NCBI RefSeq assembly: GCF_000430805.1 | Contig: NZ_KE387259.1 | Span: forward strand, 186,001-250,000 | Direction: 5' to 3' | Origin: Chitinilyticum aquatile DSM 21506 | GTDB lineage: Bacteria; Pseudomonadota; Gammaproteobacteria; Burkholderiales; Chitinibacteraceae | Length of the DNA: 64,000 bases | Shown here: piece after piece, positions 39,705 to 48,154 of the stretch | Layout: each line of letters opens with the position of its first letter | How positions within the stretch are numbered: the first letter of the stretch is position 1 | Notes under the pieces: generated by a model | What the model was told of the DNA's origin: nothing | What the model saw: the letters and a program-made list of their open reading frames with translations, nothing else | The model's database searches: none | Program-made: the position numbers and the translations under genes

Positions 39705-41534
39705 TTAAACCGCAAGCGATGTCAGACGGCGACGATAGCCGTAGATCAGGTTGACCAGACCGCGCGAGAAGAATACTGCGCTGAACATGGACGTCAGAAT
39801 GCCGAGACAATGCACGACGGCAAAGCCCTTGACCGCACCGGAACCGAACAGGAACAGCGCCCCGCCAGCAATAAAGGTGGTGACGTTCGAATCCAGAATG
39901 GTGGCAAACGCATGGCGATAGCCCTCAGAAATCGCCATCTGCGGACTCATGCCATTCCGTATTTCTTCCCGGATCCGCTCGTTGATCAGCACGTTCGAGT
40001 CAATCGCCATACCGAGCGCCAGCGCAATCGCGGCAATGCCCGGCAGGGTCAGCGTTGCCTGCAACATGGACAGCAGAGCCAGCAGGAAAAGCACATTGAC
40101 CGCCAGCGCCACAGCCGAAACCACACCGAACATGCGGTAGTAGATCATCATGAATACTGCGATGGCGACAAAACCGTAGAGCGTGGAGTTGAAGCCCTTC
40201 TGGATGTTTTCCTTGCCGAGGCTCGGGCCGATGGTCCGCTCTTCAACGATATTCATCGGCGCAGCCAGCGAACCGGCACGCACCAGCAGGGAAATGTCGC
40301 TGGCTTCCTTGACCGTCATGCCACCGCCTTCGATGACAAAGCTGCCACCCAATTCGGCATTGATGCGCGGCGCGGTAATGACTTCGCCCTTGCCGCGCTC
40401 GACCAGAACGATGGCCATGTTCTTGCCCACATTTTCACGGGTCAGGTCGCGGAAGATGCTGGCCCCCAGCGAATCGAGCTCAATGCCGATAACCGGGTTG
40501 TTGTTCTGGTCGTAACGGGGCTCGGCCTTGACGATGTTGTCACCGGTCAGCTCGACTTCTTTCTTGATCAGGATGGTTTCAGTCTGGCCCTTGCGCACGC
40601 CGGCCATCGGCAGCAATTCATAACCGGCCGGAACATTGCCATTTTGTGCTTCCATGTGCTTGGCCGGATCGGTTTCCGCCATGCGGACTTCCAGCGACGC
40701 GGTGCGCCCCAGAATGTCCTTGGCCTTGGCCGTGTCCTGCACGCCCGGCAACTGGACAACGATACGTCCTTCGCCCTGCTGCTGGATAATCGGCTCGGCC
40801 ACACCCAGCTCATTCACGCGGTTGTGCAGCGTGGTGATGTTCTGCGCAACGGCATCGGTCTTCATCTGGCTGAGGCTGGCCTGGCTGAAGGAGGCCACAA
40901 CCCGGAAGTTGCCCTCGGTCTTGCTCGGCGTCAGGACGATATCCGGCATGGCCTTTTTCAGGACAGCCATAGTTTGGTCCACCGTTTCGGCATCGCGCAG
41001 CTGCACGCTGACACTGTCACGCTCCAATGAGACGCGACCGTAACGCACTTTCTTGTCTTTCAGTTCGCGCCGGATGCTGCTGCCCATTTTCTGCATCTGC
41101 TTGTCGACGGCGGCCTTCATGTCGACTTCAAGCAGGAAGTGCACGCCACCACGCAGATCGAGGCCGAGAAACATCGGCTTGGCGCCAATGCCGCTGAGCC
41201 ATTCCGGTGTATTGGAAAGCAGGTTCAGGGCAACGATGTAGTTCTCGCCCAGTGACTGCTGGATCACATCCTTGGCCTTGATCTGCTGCTCGACATCCTT
41301 GAAGCGCAGCTTCAGTGTATCGGTCCCCGGCAGTACGGCCGTGGGCACCAGGCCGGCCGCATTAAGCTGGCCCAGCACTTTGTCTTTTACTGCGGCATCG
41401 ACCTGCGCGGACGAGCGCGCTGCAGAAATCTGGACGGCGGGACTTTCGCCGTAGAAATTCGGAAGGGTGTACAGCAGACTGACGACCAGCGTCAGAGCCA
41501 TCAGGCCATACTTCCACAATGGATAGCGATTCAT
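39705..41534 (-). CDS. secD: Protein translocase subunit SecD
   Basis: 609 aa. Marks: LGLDLRGGVHFLLEVD, the P1 periplasmic region, and the C-terminal membrane domain with ALGMAIDSNVLINERIREE. It partners SecF. Gene order yajC-secD-secF is the usual one. ATG at 41534 gives the expected N terminus MNRYPLWKYGLMAL and has GGGGAAG upstream. Confidence 0.97.
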   Translation of the reverse strand: MNRYPLWKYGLMALTLVVSLLYTLPNFYGESPAVQISAARSSAQVDAAVKDKVLGQLNAAGLVPTAVLPGTDTLKLRFKDVEQQIKAKDVIQQSLGENYIVALNLLSNTPEWLSGIGAKPMFLGLDLRGGVHFLLEVDMKAAVDKQMQKMGSSIRRELKDKKVRYGRVSLERDSVSVQLRDAETVDQTMAVLKKAMPDIVLTPSKTEGNFRVVASFSQASLSQMKTDAVAQNITTLHNRVNELGVAEPIIQQQGEGRIVVQLPGVQDTAKAKDILGRTASLEVRMAETDPAKHMEAQNGNVPAGYELLPMAGVRKGQTETILIKKEVELTGDNIVKAEPRYDQNNNPVIGIELDSLGASIFRDLTRENVGKNMAIVLVERGKGEVITAPRINAELGGSFVIEGGGMTVKEASDISLLVRAGSLAAPMNIVEERTIGPSLGKENIQKGFNSTLYGFVAIAVFMMIYYRMFGVVSAVALAVNVLFLLALLSMLQATLTLPGIAAIALALGMAIDSNVLINERIREEIRNGMSPQMAISEGYRHAFATILDSNVTTFIAGGALFLFGSGAVKGFAVVHCLGILTSMFSAVFFSRGLVNLIYGYRRRLTSLAV

Positions 41535-41608
41535 GGGGCTTCCCCTGAGTGCGTGGCTTGCACGCAAAAGCAACGGCCGGTCATGCCGGCCGCATTGTTT
41601 TTATCGAC

Positions 41609-41935
41609 TTACCGGTTGCTTTTCAGTGTGCCCTTTTCGACCTTCTGGCCGATGGCACCGCGCTGAACCAGCATTTCAACGCCGTCAGCCACTTCTACAG
41701 TGACATAGACATCAGAGATTTTGACAATCTTGGCGATGGTGCCACCAACCACGACTTCATCACCCTTCTGCAGTTCCTGCAGCATTTTCTGGTGCTCTTT
41801 GGCTTTTTTCTGCTGCGGACGGATGATCAGCACCCAGAACAGGGCAAAAATCACAACGAGGGGCAGAATCTGTTGCACGAGACCCATCTGGGGCGCGGCA
41901 GCGGCCGTGTCGGCAAAGGCTGGAGCGATAAACAT
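41609..41935 (-). CDS. yajC: Preprotein translocase subunit YajC
   Basis: 108 aa, one membrane span (about 20-42) followed by the family motif IRPQQKKAKEHQKML and a small cytoplasmic domain. Associates with SecDF. It lies 74 bp before secD. The ATG at 41935 is preceded by CAGGGTATTTCC. Confidence 0.96.
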   Translation of the reverse strand: MFIAPAFADTAAAAPQMGLVQQILPLVVIFALFWVLIIRPQQKKAKEHQKMLQELQKGDEVVVGGTIAKIVKISDVYVTVEVADGVEMLVQRGAIGQKVEKGTLKSNR

Positions 41936-42084
41936 GGAAATACCCTGTAAGTAGGAAACTGACAAAACGGCCAATCATAGCCCTTGCAGACGGCAAAATC
42001 CACCGCAAAGGCCGGCACGGCCGCATTCTCTGACACAGGGCAGGAAAAAGGTTCCATTTCCGGAACACCGACAGGCGAACAGAT

Positions 42085-42124
42085 ACGACAACCCCCTGCC
42101 GGAAACCGGACAGGGGGTTGTCGT
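42085..42124 (-). terminator. Hairpin downstream of the tRNA-Ile gene
   Basis: ACGACAACCCCCTG and CAGGGGGTTGTCGT form a perfect 14-bp stem, 12 bases past the encoded CCA. No clear U-run follows on the minus strand, but its place suits termination or 3'-end processing of the tRNA. Confidence 0.65.
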
Positions 42125-42136
42125 TTGCTGCATGTC

Positions 42137-42471
42137 TGGTGGGCCCCCCGGGAGTCGAACCCGGCACCAACGGATTATGCTTACCAGCTACGGCTTTCGC
42201 CGCCCCTTTCGGGTTTGTGGTCTGGACTGTCTCTTGTCTTTACGACCCGCCCTTACAGTCTCTACACGTTCCCGGCACAACGCCGGGCTTCGCTCGGGAT
42301 TACCACGACCACTTGAAGCGGCCAGAGGCTTCCCCGAATTTGAGCAGTTCTACCATCAGGCAGAGCTAACTTGCCCCATGGCAACCCATATGTCTGCAAG
42401 CCATACCAGTAAAGGCTTAGGCCGGCATACCCTCAAGTCCGCTGCTCTAACCAAGCATGAGCTAGAGGCCC
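42137..42471 (-). tRNA. tRNA-Ile(CAU) interrupted by a group I intron
   Basis: Exon 1 is 42436-42471 (GGGCCTCTAGCTCA... ending GCGGACT). Exon 2 is 42137-42179 (CATAATCCG... ending GGGCCCACCA, CCA encoded). Joined, they give a full cloverleaf. The acceptor GGGCCTC pairs with GGGGCCC using one G-U. The D arm is GCTC/GAGC. The anticodon stem GCGGA/TCCGT holds the loop CTCATAA, and the T arm CCGGG closes TTCGACT. The GACTCATAATC loop is that of the minor tRNA-Ile whose C34 becomes lysidine, rather than tRNA-Met. Confidence 0.88.
42180..42435 (-). ncRNA. Group I intron in the tRNA-Ile anticodon loop
   Basis: 256 nt between U33 and C34 of the tRNA. It ends in the required G (position 42180). On the minus strand, GTGTAGAGACTG and later ACAGTCC supply the two strands of P7 (GACTG with CAGTC). 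TTCGGGGAAGCCT and GGTAATCCCGAGCGAAGCC resemble the core of the Azoarcus tRNA-Ile intron. GAAA-capped hairpins (CCCGAAAGGG, CGGCGAAAGCCG) sit near the 3' end as in P9-type stems. No homing endonuclease is encoded. Open frames across it are chance. Confidence 0.82.
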
Positions 42472-42634
42472 TGTTTTGCAGCTTGGGCGCCTGCGCACCT
42501 GCCTGCAAAGGTGGTCGATTGTAGTGGAAACCCCTGGCATCGCCAAGTACCGCGACTTCCCGGCCTACATGCCGCATAGCCAAGCCGGACAACTTTCCAT
42601 AAAATGCCATTTTGCAGCAAAGCGGCACACGTTC

Positions 42635-43090
42635 ATGGTCATTACCGATAATCGCAAGGCTTTTCACGAGTACTTCATCGAAGAACGCTATGAAGCCGGG
42701 CTTGTTCTGCAGGGGTGGGAGGTCAAGGCCATCCGCGCCGGGCGTATCCAGCTCAAGGAATCCTACGTCATCTACAAGAACGGCGATTTCTGGCTTTTTG
42801 GCGCGCACATCTCGCCACTCCCCACCGCATCCACCCACATCACTCCCGACCCGACCCGCACCCGCAAGCTGCTACTCAAGCAGCGTGAAATCGAGCGACT
42901 GGGTGGCAAGGTTGACCGCTCTGGCTATACGGTAGCCGCGCTGAACATGCACCTGACCCGTGGCTACATCAAGCTTGAAATCGGTCTCGCCAAGGGCAAG
43001 AAACAGCATGACAAGCGGGAAAGCGAGAAAGAGCGGGAATGGCAGCGCGAAAAGGCCCGACTGGTACGCAGCGAATCAAAGCGAGGCTAA
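42635..43090 (+). CDS. smpB: SsrA-binding protein SmpB
   Basis: 151 aa. It binds tmRNA and brings it to stalled ribosomes. Family marks: [34 protein letters not shown], and the basic C-terminal tail [20 protein letters not shown]. The ATG at 42635 gives the usual start ([11 protein letters not shown]); SD is weak. The tmRNA gene itself is not in this window. Confidence 0.97.
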   Translation: MVITDNRKAFHEYFIEERYEAGLVLQGWEVKAIRAGRIQLKESYVIYKNGDFWLFGAHISPLPTASTHITPDPTRTRKLLLKQREIERLGGKVDRSGYTVAALNMHLTRGYIKLEIGLAKGKKQHDKRESEKEREWQREKARLVRSESKRG

Positions 43091-43185
43091 GATTATAAAC
43101 AAATAGCCTTTCAGTATTTTTAGAGATATTCAAACCGCATTACATTCTCTCCCGTGGTCTGCAGATGCCGGAACTGCGATCGGTT

Positions 43186-43207
43186 TTTGTGGCTAATTTG
43201 CCACAAA
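43186..43207. repeat. Inverted repeat upstream of the second porin
   Basis: TTTGTGGC (43186-43193) and GCCACAAA (43200-43207) flank six A/T-rich bases. It lies in the 277-bp gap between smpB and the porin gene. It could be an operator or a weak terminator. Confidence 0.4.
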
Positions 43208-43367
43208 TGACCAGATCGAAAGCGCAATAACGAAACCTTGTCACATGGTTTTAATCTTGTTGCCACACAATCGGCCTGTTTCCAGAGCACAGCTATGGAC
43301 ATCGCACAGACCCAAAGCACACAAGGCTGCAAGGCTGCTGCCTAAAATCAATCGGAGAGTATAAGAA

Positions 43368-44465
43368 ATGCAAAAGATCATTGCCGCGGCCATTGCCGCC
43401 GCCTTCCTGGCACCGGTAGCCATGGCTGAAGTCACCATCGGTGGCTCGATCCGTACATCGGTTGACTATGTTGACCTGAAAGGAGCAACCGCAACCACCA
43501 TCGCCGACTCCCATGCTCAGCGTGTTGCCGATCAAAGCTCACGCATTTATGTACAGGGAACCGACAAGCTTGACGGTGGCGGCAAACTCGTCTGGCGCCT
43601 TGAAAGCGGTGTAATGGTGGGTGGCGTTGGCGGCGGTTCAGCTTCTGGCCTGTGGGGCTCACGTGAAGCCTGGATTGGCTACCAGGAAGACTCCCTCGGT
43701 AATCTGCGCTTCGGTAAGATGGACAACGCTTACAAGAATGCGGCCAAGTCCTTCATTCCGGCAATTGATGGTTACTTCAATGATGATTCCGGCTGGCAAG
43801 GCGGCTCCCAGATCCTCCGGCGTCTCGGTGGCCGTTCTGGCGAACAGATCAATTACATCAGCCCGAACTGGAGCGGCGTTCAAATCCAGGGTTCGTACGA
43901 CCTCGGCGCTTACAACACAGCAAATACAGGCCATACCGACAACTTCGATGCCGCTCTGACCTACAAGGCTGACATGTTTGCGCTCGGCGCTGTTTACGGC
44001 TATGCCAATGACCGCAAGATCAGCTTCGGCTCGGTTGATATCGGCACTGGTACTTCCAACACTGCACTGGGCACCAGCATCCAGGGTTATCAGCTGGGCG
44101 GCAGCTTCTTCTGGGGCAAGGATTTCAGCCTCAGCGCCGTTTACGAAAACGTCGAATGGGATGACGGCAAGATCAGCCGCGACCAAGACAGCTTTGGCGT
44201 AGCCGCAATGTACAAGATGGACAAGTTCACCTTCCACGGTGGCTATGTATGGGCAGGTGACGTGAGCGGCCTCGCCGACACTGGCGCGGATCAGTTCTCG
44301 ATCGGCGCCCGCTACAACCTGTCGAAGCAATCCAGCATCAACCTGAGCTACACCAATCTGAAGAACGACCGCAACGCCAAGTTCAAGTCAGAAGCTCCGG
44401 GCGTATCGATTGCAGCCGGTCAGGATCAGCAAGTGTTCACCCTGGGCTTCCGCAACGACTTCTAA
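43368..44465 (+). CDS. Outer membrane trimeric porin, second copy
   Basis: 365 aa. Signal peptide MQKIIAAAIAAAFLAPVAMA, then a Gram-negative porin barrel (GGSIRTSVDYVD, WGSREAWIGYQED.LGNLRFGKMD, ending NDF). It ends in F as needed for BAM-dependent insertion. GGAG lies about 10 bases before the ATG. It differs widely from the porin at 33495-34589, so the two probably differ in pore traits or regulation. Confidence 0.95.
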   Translation: MQKIIAAAIAAAFLAPVAMAEVTIGGSIRTSVDYVDLKGATATTIADSHAQRVADQSSRIYVQGTDKLDGGGKLVWRLESGVMVGGVGGGSASGLWGSREAWIGYQEDSLGNLRFGKMDNAYKNAAKSFIPAIDGYFNDDSGWQGGSQILRRLGGRSGEQINYISPNWSGVQIQGSYDLGAYNTANTGHTDNFDAALTYKADMFALGAVYGYANDRKISFGSVDIGTGTSNTALGTSIQGYQLGGSFFWGKDFSLSAVYENVEWDDGKISRDQDSFGVAAMYKMDKFTFHGGYVWAGDVSGLADTGADQFSIGARYNLSKQSSINLSYTNLKNDRNAKFKSEAPGVSIAAGQDQQVFTLGFRNDF

Positions 44466-44485
44466 TAGTCTTTCGCTCCCCAAAA

Positions 44486-44512
44486 CAAAAACCAGCCTCC
44501 GGCTGGTTTTTG
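44486..44512. terminator. Terminator after the second porin
   Basis: CAAAAACCAGCC and GGCTGGTTTTTG with a 3-base loop, plus T-rich flank. Suits both the porin and the convergent M61 peptidase gene. Confidence 0.88.
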
Positions 44513-44528
44513 TTTTAATGAAGACCAA

Positions 44529-46298
44529 TCATCCGCCAGTCATAAAATCAGGGGCTGAAATAGAGGGTTTAAGGCGCAAACCGACATGATTGGCCGGCAT
44601 AAAACACGGCTCCAGATGCGACTCGATCAGCTCATCCCGGCGAAATGCATGAAGATGCAGGGCCTCACCCTGGTTGGCAGCAAGCATGGCATCCAGCTTA
44701 TCCGGGGTAACACGCAACCCCGCAGCCGCAACCAACACATCACCCGCAGCAAGGCCAGCGCGCTCGGCGGGTGAAGCACTCAGAACATGGGTGATGCGCA
44801 CCCCTTCCGGAGCGGCTTCATATCTAGCCCCCATTCCACGCGAACCCGGAACAGGCAAGTCCAGCCAGCCCCCCTTGTCTTTCGCAGACGCGGCCGGGCG
44901 CTGCTGCCACTCAACCCCCTCACTTTCCAGCAGCTCTTGCAAAGGCAGCTCAGCTCCACTGCGCAGCGCCAGATCAAAAAAACCACTCAGATTGGCACTT
45001 GCCAGCTCTGTGGCCAAGCGTTCGAATTCGCCATCAGGCACCCCAAGCCCGGGTTTGCCGTAAAGTCGCCACAGGGCACGCATCACATCATCCAGCGATT
45101 GCCGCCCCTGACTGTGCTTGCGGATCAAGAGGTCAGTACACAGCGCCACCAGCGCCCCCTTGGCGTAATAGCTGGCCAATGCATTCGGACTGTTTTCATC
45201 CTGCCGGTAATACTTGACCCAGGCATCAAGGCTGGCCTCCTCCAGAGTCTGCACACGGCTGCCGGGATTGCGACGCACCGCTGTTATCGTCTGCGCCAGT
45301 TGATTGAGGTATTCCTGCACACTGAGCAAACCGGTTCGCACCAGCACCAGATCGTCGTAATACGAGGTTACCCCCTCAAACAGCCAGAGCTGGCGGGTGT
45401 AATTCTCCCTGTCCAGCCGGTAAGGAACAAACTCAGCCGGCTTGATGCGCTTGACCAGCCAGGTATGAAAATACTCATGACTGACCAGACCCAGAAATTG
45501 CCGGTAGCCCGCCTTCCGGGCAGTTTCATGCGCGAGCGGCAAATCATCACGACTGCAAAGCAGGGCCGTGGAATTGCGGTGCTCCAGCCCGCCATAACCA
45601 TCTCCGGTTGCCATGGTCAGGAAGTGATAATCTGCAAACGGTGCGGGCTCTCCCCAGAAGGCGATCTGGTACTCGCAGATTTTCCGCGCATCCTCGATCA
45701 GGCGGGATTCATCCACACGGTGGCGTCCGGCAAGAACAAAATGGTGCGGCACGCCTGCAGCAAGAAACTGCAGTCGCCTGAAGTCGCCAAGCTCAACGGG
45801 ATGATCGATCAGTGCATCATAGTTATCCGCCAGAAAGCGACTTCCATCTGCCGCAAGACGTGGCAAACCTGTCGCCACCCGCCAATGGGCGAGCACCGCA
45901 GGCAAGACGATATCCAGCTGACATGGAATGGATTCCTGCCCTTCTACCGCCAGAAACACGCTAGTGCCATTGAAAAAGCCGCGAAACTGATCCAGATAGG
46001 CCCCGCGCACCGAGAGATCAAACGCATACACGCGGTACACCACCCGCAGCGGCAAGCTGTCCGGCAAAGGCGCGACCTGCCAGCGGTGCTTGTCGAGCTT
46101 GGCGAGTACCACCGGCTCATCGCCAGCAAATGCCGCAATACTGACCACATGGCGAGCAAACTCGCGGATCAGGTAACTGCCGGGAATCCACACCGGCAAG
46201 ACCAGAATCTGGCCAGAGGGATCCGGATCGGGGATATTCAGTTCGACATCAAAGAGATGGGAATGCGGTTCTGAAATAGAGAGGGTGTATTGCAGCAT
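44529..46298 (-). CDS. M61 family metallopeptidase with a C-terminal PDZ domain
   Basis: 589 aa. The zinc motif is HEYFHTW (near residue 274) and the third ligand lies in LWLFEGVTSYYDD (near 310). A PDZ domain fills about residues 490-560 (ITHVLSASPAERAGLAAGDVL). The family is glycyl aminopeptidase-like. No signal peptide is seen, so it is probably cytoplasmic. It lies 18 bp after the response-regulator cyclase gene on the same strand. Confidence 0.92.
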   Translation of the reverse strand: MLQYTLSISEPHSHLFDVELNIPDPDPSGQILVLPVWIPGSYLIREFARHVVSIAAFAGDEPVVLAKLDKHRWQVAPLPDSLPLRVVYRVYAFDLSVRGAYLDQFRGFFNGTSVFLAVEGQESIPCQLDIVLPAVLAHWRVATGLPRLAADGSRFLADNYDALIDHPVELGDFRRLQFLAAGVPHHFVLAGRHRVDESRLIEDARKICEYQIAFWGEPAPFADYHFLTMATGDGYGGLEHRNSTALLCSRDDLPLAHETARKAGYRQFLGLVSHEYFHTWLVKRIKPAEFVPYRLDRENYTRQLWLFEGVTSYYDDLVLVRTGLLSVQEYLNQLAQTITAVRRNPGSRVQTLEEASLDAWVKYYRQDENSPNALASYYAKGALVALCTDLLIRKHSQGRQSLDDVMRALWRLYGKPGLGVPDGEFERLATELASANLSGFFDLALRSGAELPLQELLESEGVEWQQRPAASAKDKGGWLDLPVPGSRGMGARYEAAPEGVRITHVLSASPAERAGLAAGDVLVAAAGLRVTPDKLDAMLAANQGEALHLHAFRRDELIESHLEPCFMPANHVGLRLKPSISAPDFMTGG

Positions 46299-46316
46299 AA
46301 ACTCCAGCCATGAGAA

Positions 46317-47582
46317 TCAGCACATAGTGGCCATACCGATCTGGTTGCGCCCGGCTCGCTTGGCCTGATAGAGCGCCCGATCCGCCGCCTCGACCAGCTG
46401 GGATGCGCTCATGCCGTCCTCGAGCGCAGCAACACCGGCACTGAATGAAACTTGCAGAGTCACCTCACCCACCAGATGCCTGAGTTGGAAAAAGGCCATT
46501 CTGATCTCATCCATCCGCTGGGCGGCACGAATCTGGGACAGGCCGGGCATGATAATGGCAAATTCTTCGCCACCATAGCGTCCGATGAGATCCGACAAAG
46601 GCGCCATCTGCCGCAGCAGGCGCGCCAGGCTTTTAATCACACGATCACCTACGGCATGACCATGCAGATCATTCACCTGCTTGAAATGATCAATGTCGAT
46701 CATTGCATAACTAAGCGGATAGCTCTGCGCCCGTGCGGCCACGGTCTGGACTTCCAGCTGCTGAATCAGGTGCGTATGGTCAAGCAAACCGGTGAGGCTG
46801 TCGCGCGTCATCCACTGCCGCAAGCGACGATAACGCTCAGCCGTAATGCTCACCGACGCCAGCAATTCGTCGCTTTCCTGGTTTTTGATCAGGAAATCAT
46901 CCCCCCCCATGCTGCGCGCCTGCCACTGCCGGCCACGGCTGGTCTCGGTCGAGAGAAATACGATGGGAATACTGTCGAACTGCGGATGCTGCCGGATCAG
47001 TCGTGCCATTTCATCGCCGCCGCACTCGGGCATATAGACATCCATGAGCACGATTTCCGGCCGGAAACGATCCAGCGCCAGAAAAATGTCGAGCGGATTG
47101 TGCAGCGTACGCACCTGCATGCCAGCCTCTTGCAGAATGTGACTCACCCAGCGGGTGATCGTCTCCGAGTCATCCACCACCAGTACGCGATAGGGATTAC
47201 CCTTCCCCGCATCGGCAAGCTGATCAAGACGGTCAATCAGGCGCTGGGTATCGATCGGCCAAGACAGAAAACCGGTCACCCCCAAACGCATCAGTGCGAT
47301 CTGCCGGATGACAGGAACATCACTGGTGATGCAGAAAACCGTCCCCTTGTAAAGCCGGGTCAGCAAGGGCAGCACATCGTCCGTCGCCGCATCTTCCAGG
47401 CCGGCTTCATCGATCAGCACAGCCAGCGCCGGCTGTTCGTGCAAGGCTGCCAGCAAGGCGCTTTTGCGGCTAAAAACCAGCACGGGAACACCAAAGCTGA
47501 GCAGCTGGGCTTGCAACGATTCAACTGCGGCGCGCTGGGCTGTGCCAATCAGCAAAGGCAGGGCATTGGCTTGACTATTCAT
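46317..47582 (-). CDS. Response-regulator diguanylate cyclase (REC-REC-GGDEF)
   Basis: 421 aa. An N-terminal receiver-like domain (about 8-125) lacks the phosphoacceptor (VLIDEAG). A second receiver is complete (LVVDDSE, then VLMDVYMPECGG near 179). The GGDEF domain has DSLTGLLDHTHL, IDIDHFKQVND and the active site GRYGGEEF (near 336). It makes c-di-GMP, probably when the second receiver is phosphorylated. No adjacent kinase; the orphan hybrid kinase at 5499-9404 is a possible but unproven partner. Confidence 0.93.
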   Translation of the reverse strand: MNSQANALPLLIGTAQRAAVESLQAQLLSFGVPVLVFSRKSALLAALHEQPALAVLIDEAGLEDAATDDVLPLLTRLYKGTVFCITSDVPVIRQIALMRLGVTGFLSWPIDTQRLIDRLDQLADAGKGNPYRVLVVDDSETITRWVSHILQEAGMQVRTLHNPLDIFLALDRFRPEIVLMDVYMPECGGDEMARLIRQHPQFDSIPIVFLSTETSRGRQWQARSMGGDDFLIKNQESDELLASVSITAERYRRLRQWMTRDSLTGLLDHTHLIQQLEVQTVAARAQSYPLSYAMIDIDHFKQVNDLHGHAVGDRVIKSLARLLRQMAPLSDLIGRYGGEEFAIIMPGLSQIRAAQRMDEIRMAFFQLRHLVGEVTLQVSFSAGVAALEDGMSASQLVEAADRALYQAKRAGRNQIGMATMC

Positions 47583-47648
47583 GACGACCTGCGGAGAAAG
47601 GATTCAATCAAGACGATTTTTACTTGAGTCAGCATAGCAGTTTGTCAG

Positions 47649-48044
47649 CTAACTGCCCGAACCGAAGCGATCAATCTGGCGACGCAGCTTCTTGGTCGGG
47701 CGCCCCTTGACCACTGCCGGGTCAAGCTGCGGTGCCAGACTACGCTCAAAGGCCAGCGCTTCGCGTTTTCTGATACTTTCCTCGCCTTCCACGTAGAGCG
47801 TGCGCGCCACGTCTGCCGAGCCACGCCGCTCGGCCAGCGCCAGGACCGTCACGGTAAACTCGCCATGCTCAACCTGAACGCGCACCACATCACCAGGCTT
47901 GACCGTGCGCGCCGGTTTGGGTCGATCACCATTCAGGTGCACACGCCCACCCTCGACTGCATCGGTTGCCAGTGAGCGCGTCTTGAAAAAGCGCGCCGCC
48001 CACAACCATTTATCAATGCGTACCTTGTCCTGCGCATCCGCCAT
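47649..48044 (-). CDS. hslR: Hsp15-like S4-domain RNA-binding protein
   Basis: 131 aa. The S4 domain fills residues 5-70 (VRIDKWLWAARFFKTRSLA). A basic C-terminal tail (KGRPTKKLRRQIDRF) is typical of Hsp15, which binds nascent-chain-carrying 50S subunits released by heat stress. AGGTGAG lies 6 bases before the ATG at 48044. A 47-bp repeat copy starts 10 bases upstream of the start codon. Confidence 0.9.
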   Translation of the reverse strand: MADAQDKVRIDKWLWAARFFKTRSLATDAVEGGRVHLNGDRPKPARTVKPGDVVRVQVEHGEFTVTVLALAERRGSADVARTLYVEGEESIRKREALAFERSLAPQLDPAVVKGRPTKKLRRQIDRFGSGS

Positions 48045-48054
48045 ACACACTCAC

Positions 48055-48101
48055 CTATAGCGACAGAGCCATTCTTTAGAATGGGCTACAACCATATACC
48101 C
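48055..48101. repeat. 47-bp palindromic repeat, copy 10
   Basis: Starts CTATAGCGACAGAGCCATTC (first base C in place of G) and ends GGGCTACAACCATATACCC. The core CCATTCTTTAGAATGG is a near-perfect inner stem. It lies between hslR and the typA terminator and overlaps the hslR leader. Confidence 0.65.
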
Positions 48102-48107
48102 ATCAAA

Positions 48108-48132
48108 AAAGGGACAGCATGGCTGTCCCTTT
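48108..48132 (-). terminator. Terminator of typA
   Basis: AAAGGGACAGC and GCTGTCCCTTT form a perfect 11-bp stem with a 3-base loop. On the minus strand it is followed by a T-run. Confidence 0.85.
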
Positions 48133-48154
48133 CTTCATCCAGCCAGCCTCTGGC

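Noticed and set aside
42132-42524. Open reading frames across the tRNA-Ile/intron region
   Set aside because: They overlap a complete tRNA and conserved intron core and have no protein-like pattern.
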